Shown: positions 6,244-8,735 of the stretch, piece after piece
Layout of the letters: every line of letters begins with the position of its first letter
How positions within the stretch are numbered: the stretch's first letter is position 1
Assembly: GCA_017414145.1 (NCBI GenBank)
Contig: JAFPQL010000077.1
Location: 1-8,735 of the forward strand
From: Oscillospiraceae bacterium
GTDB lineage: Bacteria; Bacillota_A; Clostridia; Oscillospirales; Ruminococcaceae
DNA length: 8,735 nt
Direction of reading: 5' to 3'
Program-made: the position numbers and the translations under genes
Notes under the pieces: generated by a model
Seen by the model: only the letters and a program-made list of their open reading frames with translations
Databases searched by the model: none
Told to the model about the DNA's origin: nothing

Positions 6244-7701
6244 TCAGGCACGCTCCGCAAAAATGCGTCTTGCCGCATCCGCGACCAGCTCCCGCTCGTC
6301 CATATGCAGATGCACATTGTTTGCTATGATCTGATAATCCTCATGTCCCTTGCCGCACAGCACGACCACATCACCGGTCTTTGCCTGCTTCATCGCAAGG
6401 TAGATCGCTTCGGCGCGGTCCGGCTCCGTCTCATACGGCACCGCGGCGCCGTCCAGCCCCGCCAGAATGTCCCCGATGATTGCCAGCGGGTCCTCGTCCC
6501 GCGGATTGTCCGAGGTCACGACCAGCAGATCGGCGTATTTCGCCGCCGCCTGCGCCATTTTCGGACGCTTTGCCGCATCGCGGTTCCCGCCGCAGCCGAA
6601 CAGGCAGATCAGCCGTCCGACCGTACAGGCCCTGAGGCTCGACAGAATCTTTTCCACGGCATCGGGCGTGTGCGCATAGTCGCAGACCACCGTGAAGTCC
6701 AGTGCCGTCGGGATGATCTCGCAGCGTCCGCGGACGCCCGCGTAATCGAGCAGCAGCTCCGTCATGACGGAAACCGGCACGCCGAGCCGCTTGCCGACCG
6801 CCATTGCCGCGACGGCGTTGCTGACATTGAACAGACCCGTCATGCGCATCGACACCGGCAGAATGATCGCAAACAGCTTGAGGCGGAATTTTGTCCCCTC
6901 GGTGCTGAGCGAAATCCCGGACGCCATGGCGTCAAAGCTGCCGCCGTCCTCCGATGCAATGCCGTAGGTCGCCTTCTCGCAGGAAATCTCGTCGTAAAGG
7001 CGTCTGCCGTAGGCGTCGTTGCCGTTGACGAGCGCGAAATCGCAGCGGTCAAACAGCTTTTTCTTGGCGAGATAGTAATTCTCCATTGTGCCGTGAATGT
7101 CAAGGTGATCCTGCGTCAGATTCGTAAAGACCGCCGCGGCGAAATGCGCCGGCCCGATGCGGTACTGATCCAGCCCGAAGGACGAGACCTCCATGACGAC
7201 ATCCTGACAGCCCGCGTCCGCCATGCGGCGCAGCAGACTGTAAAATTCCTCCGGCACCGGCGTCGTGTTCGGCGAGGGGATGATTTCGTCCCCGATTTCA
7301 TACTGCACGGTGCCGATCAGGCCGACCCTGCGGCCCGCCCGCGTCAGCATCTCCTTGATGAGCGTGGTGGTCGTCGTCTTGCCGTTCGTGCCGGTGACGC
7401 CGATCAGGCGCATCTCCCGTTCGGGATGCCCGTACCACGCGGCGAACAGGTCGCCGAGCGTCTTTCGCGTGTTTTCGACGATGAGCTGCCGGTCACCGAG
7501 CCCCATGTCCCGCTCGACAACCACCAGCGCCGCGCCCTGCTCCAGCGCCTGTGCCGCAAATTCGTGCGCATCGCGGCGAAAGCCCTTGATGCAGACGAAA
7601 ATCATGCCGTCCTTCAGTGCTTTTGTATTGTCCGTCACGCCGGTGATTTCACAGTCCGGCAGATTGCTTGACAAATTCTCTAAAATCGTGTATAATCTCA
7701 T
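6244..7701 (-). CDS. murE: UDP-MurNAc-L-Ala-D-Glu:meso-diaminopimelate ligase (MurE)
   Basis: This 485-residue cytoplasmic Mur ligase adds the third residue of the stem peptide using ATP. The P-loop GVTGTNGKTTT is at 101-111. The segment ENYYLAKKKLFD contains the lysine, about 213, expected to be carbamylated. DYAHTPDAVEK (341-351), FGCGGNRDAAKRPKM (368-382) and CGKGHEDYQ (449-457) are the usual C-terminal motifs. DNPRDEDP at 399-406 carries the DNPR signature that in characterised MurE proteins marks meso-diaminopimelate rather than lysine specificity. The ATG at 7699-7701 has AAGGAG six bases upstream, 27 bp after the PBP stop. The first dozen codons are oddly AT-rich (AGA, two TTA, TTG, TCA) in an otherwise GC-ended gene, and they contain the opposing consensus promoter described separately. 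Confidence 0.97.
   Translation of the reverse strand: MRLYTILENLSSNLPDCEITGVTDNTKALKDGMIFVCIKGFRRDAHEFAAQALEQGAALVVVERDMGLGDRQLIVENTRKTLGDLFAAWYGHPEREMRLIGVTGTNGKTTTTTLIKEMLTRAGRRVGLIGTVQYEIGDEIIPSPNTTPVPEEFYSLLRRMADAGCQDVVMEVSSFGLDQYRIGPAHFAAAVFTNLTQDHLDIHGTMENYYLAKKKLFDRCDFALVNGNDAYGRRLYDEISCEKATYGIASEDGGSFDAMASGISLSTEGTKFRLKLFAIILPVSMRMTGLFNVSNAVAAMAVGKRLGVPVSVMTELLLDYAGVRGRCEIIPTALDFTVVCDYAHTPDAVEKILSSLRACTVGRLICLFGCGGNRDAAKRPKMAQAAAKYADLLVVTSDNPRDEDPLAIIGDILAGLDGAAVPYETEPDRAEAIYLAMKQAKTGDVVVLCGKGHEDYQIIANNVHLHMDERELVADAARRIFAERA
7668..7696 (+). promoter_or_regulatory. Perfect consensus sigma-A promoter, antisense to the operon
   Basis: TTGACA at 7668-7673, a 17-bp spacer and TATAAT at 7691-7696 match the vegetative consensus at all 12 positions with optimal spacing. 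It lies within codons 2 to 12 of murE but points the other way, toward the PBP gene. The start of transcription would fall near 7702-7705. The first bases of the transcript would include CTCCTT (7708-7713), the complement of the murE Shine-Dalgarno sequence, and it would continue under the PASTA-coding end of the PBP gene. No other TATAAT was found on either strand of the window, and no other TTGACA had a -10 at the right distance. The match is seen directly; activity and role are inferred. Confidence 0.6.
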
Positions 7702-7728
7702 ATTACACTCCTTCTGTCCGGCGCCCGT

Positions 7729-8735
7729 TCAGCCCGATTCGTCCGAAGTACCGAGGTCGAGGCTGATGACCGACCATTTGTCCACGGTCGTACCCGCCGG
7801 AATGCTCTGCAGCAGCACCTTGACATTCTTGCGGTCTGCCGCCGCGCCCTTTGCGACATAGTTGATGCCTGCCGCGGCAAGCTGTTCGTTGACCTCGGAC
7901 ATCGTCTTGCCGACGACATACGGCACCGTCACCTGCGTTTCTGACGACGCGCTGCCGGTATACAGCAGCACGGTGCTGCCCTTCGATACCGCAGAGCCCG
8001 TAATCGGCGTCTGCTTGTTGACCTCGGTGCCCTCGCCGACGACCTCGCACTTGAGGCCGAGCTCAGAGAGGCGCGCTCTGGCGTTCTCGACGCTCTCGTC
8101 GATCAGCAGCGGAACCGTCACATCGAGCTTTGCCTGCTCCTCCGCGGTGTACTCCGGATAATATCCGAGATACGGCAGCGCCTTTTCCAGCACGGAGCGG
8201 GAATACGGCACGACAACCGAGGAGCCGTAGTAGTCAATCTTCCGGTTCGGCTCATCCGCCATAATCAGCATGACGATTTCCGGATCGTCCGCCGGTGCAA
8301 AGCAGCAGTAGGACGCGACATATTCCCAGTCGGATTCCGCCACGCCCCGGACGACCTTCTGTGCCGTACCGGACTTGCCGCCGATCTTGTAGCCCTTGAT
8401 GTAGGCATTGCTGCCGCCGTTGTTCTCGACAACCGCCTGCAGTGCGCGGCGCATCTCCGCGGAGGTCTCCTCGGAGATCACCTGTCTGCGGATCGTCTTT
8501 TCGTTTGACAGCACGACATTGCCGTCCTTATCGACGATTTTGCTGACCACATACGGCTGAAGCAGATAGCCGCCGTTGACGACCGCCGCATAGCCCGTCA
8601 CCATTTCGATCGGGCTCAGCGAGTTCGTCTGACCGAAGGAACTGGACGCCAGCTCGACATCGCCCATGCGCTCGCGGGGGATGTAGACCGAGGAGGTCTC
8701 ACCCGGCAGGTCGATGCCTGTTTTTTCCGTCAGAC
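7729..8735 (-). CDS. Class B penicillin-binding protein with two PASTA domains, C-terminal part (cut by window edge)
   Basis: About 334 residues of the C-terminal part of a membrane-anchored D,D-transpeptidase are visible; the frame is open through the right end of the window. The fragment begins with LTEKTGIDLPGE, typical of PBP2/FtsI-type transpeptidase domains, and contains FGQTNSLSPIEM and the active-site motif KSGT (codons 8365-8376). The catalytic SXXK and SXN motifs lie beyond the window. After the transpeptidase domain come two PASTA-like repeats, roughly 7957-8121 (starting VTVPLLIDES) and 7747-7932 (starting VTVPYVVGKT). PASTA domains can bind peptidoglycan and are typical of Gram-positive PBPs such as SpoVD and PBP2x. 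Its place upstream of murE matches spoVD/pbpB in Bacillus-type clusters. Two PASTA units leave open whether it is the division or the sporulation enzyme, so I give no symbol. Confidence 0.93.
   Translation of the reverse strand, partial: LTEKTGIDLPGETSSVYIPRERMGDVELASSSFGQTNSLSPIEMVTGYAAVVNGGYLLQPYVVSKIVDKDGNVVLSNEKTIRRQVISEETSAEMRRALQAVVENNGGSNAYIKGYKIGGKSGTAQKVVRGVAESDWEYVASYCCFAPADDPEIVMLIMADEPNRKIDYYGSSVVVPYSRSVLEKALPYLGYYPEYTAEEQAKLDVTVPLLIDESVENARARLSELGLKCEVVGEGTEVNKQTPITGSAVSKGSTVLLYTGSASSETQVTVPYVVGKTMSEVNEQLAAAGINYVAKGAAADRKNVKVLLQSIPAGTTVDKWSVISLDLGTSDESG

Noticed and set aside
6304..7671. 455-codon plus-strand frame opposite murE
   Set aside because: A shadow of murE codon bias. 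It ends before the predicted antisense promoter's start site, so that promoter would not express it.
7862..8161. 99-codon plus-strand frame downstream of the antisense promoter
   Set aside because: No convincing ribosome binding site, no recognisable domain, and it mirrors the PASTA-coding region. The predicted transcript is more likely non-coding.
8705..8726. Terminator-like plus-strand sequence (CAGG, 6-base loop, CCTG, six T) about 1 kb after the antisense promoter
   Set aside because: Only four Watson-Crick pairs plus two G-U pairs, and the bases encode the conserved EKTGIDLPG segment of the PBP. It could stop an antisense transcript, but the evidence is too weak to list.
1..8735. Mobile elements, CRISPR arrays, tRNA or rRNA genes, riboswitches
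   Set aside because: No transposase or integrase motifs, no regularly spaced repeats with spacers, and no recognisable RNA gene were seen on either strand.

Overview
This window is a peptidoglycan and division gene block (dcw-type cluster). Every gene I can support lies on the minus strand, so the transcription order is right to left: class B penicillin-binding protein with PASTA repeats (partial, 8735 to 7729), murE, mraY, ftsW, a tandem double-Nudix protein, murG, murA, and the first 41 codons of a probable ftsQ/divIB (125 to 1). The high GC content, the PASTA-tailed PBP, the DNPR (meso-diaminopimelate) motif in MurE and the order murE-mraY-ftsW-murG-murA-ftsQ suggest a GC-rich anaerobic Firmicute, most likely of the Oscillospirales/Ruminococcaceae kind. 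That taxonomic guess is inference from gene order and style, not from a marker gene.

Together the genes cover several consecutive steps. MurA makes the first committed precursor, MurE adds the third stem-peptide residue, MraY moves the precursor onto the lipid carrier (lipid I), and MurG completes lipid II. FtsW polymerises glycan, the PBP crosslinks it, and FtsQ/DivIB would scaffold the septal complex. The gaps from PBP to murG are 20 to 36 bp, each with a visible Shine-Dalgarno sequence, consistent with one operon. The gaps widen to 101 bp before murA and 207 bp before ftsQ. I see no intrinsic terminator on the coding strand. No murD or murF sits in the visible run, where many Firmicute clusters carry them.

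Four things stand out. (1) A perfect consensus sigma-A promoter (TTGACA, 17 bp, TATAAT) lies inside the first codons of murE and points against the operon, so an antisense transcript would begin opposite the murE ribosome binding site and run under the PBP gene. (2) The murA-ftsQ intergenic region carries a dense set of TTTTCCACA-like motifs that look like DnaA boxes, two of them forming the arms of a 12-bp stem. (3) A protein with two complete Nudix boxes is embedded between ftsW and murG. (4) A perfect 10-bp inverted repeat pairs the murA start codon with upstream leader. The long plus-strand reading frames opposite murA, murG, mraY and murE are judged to be shadows of GC-biased coding.
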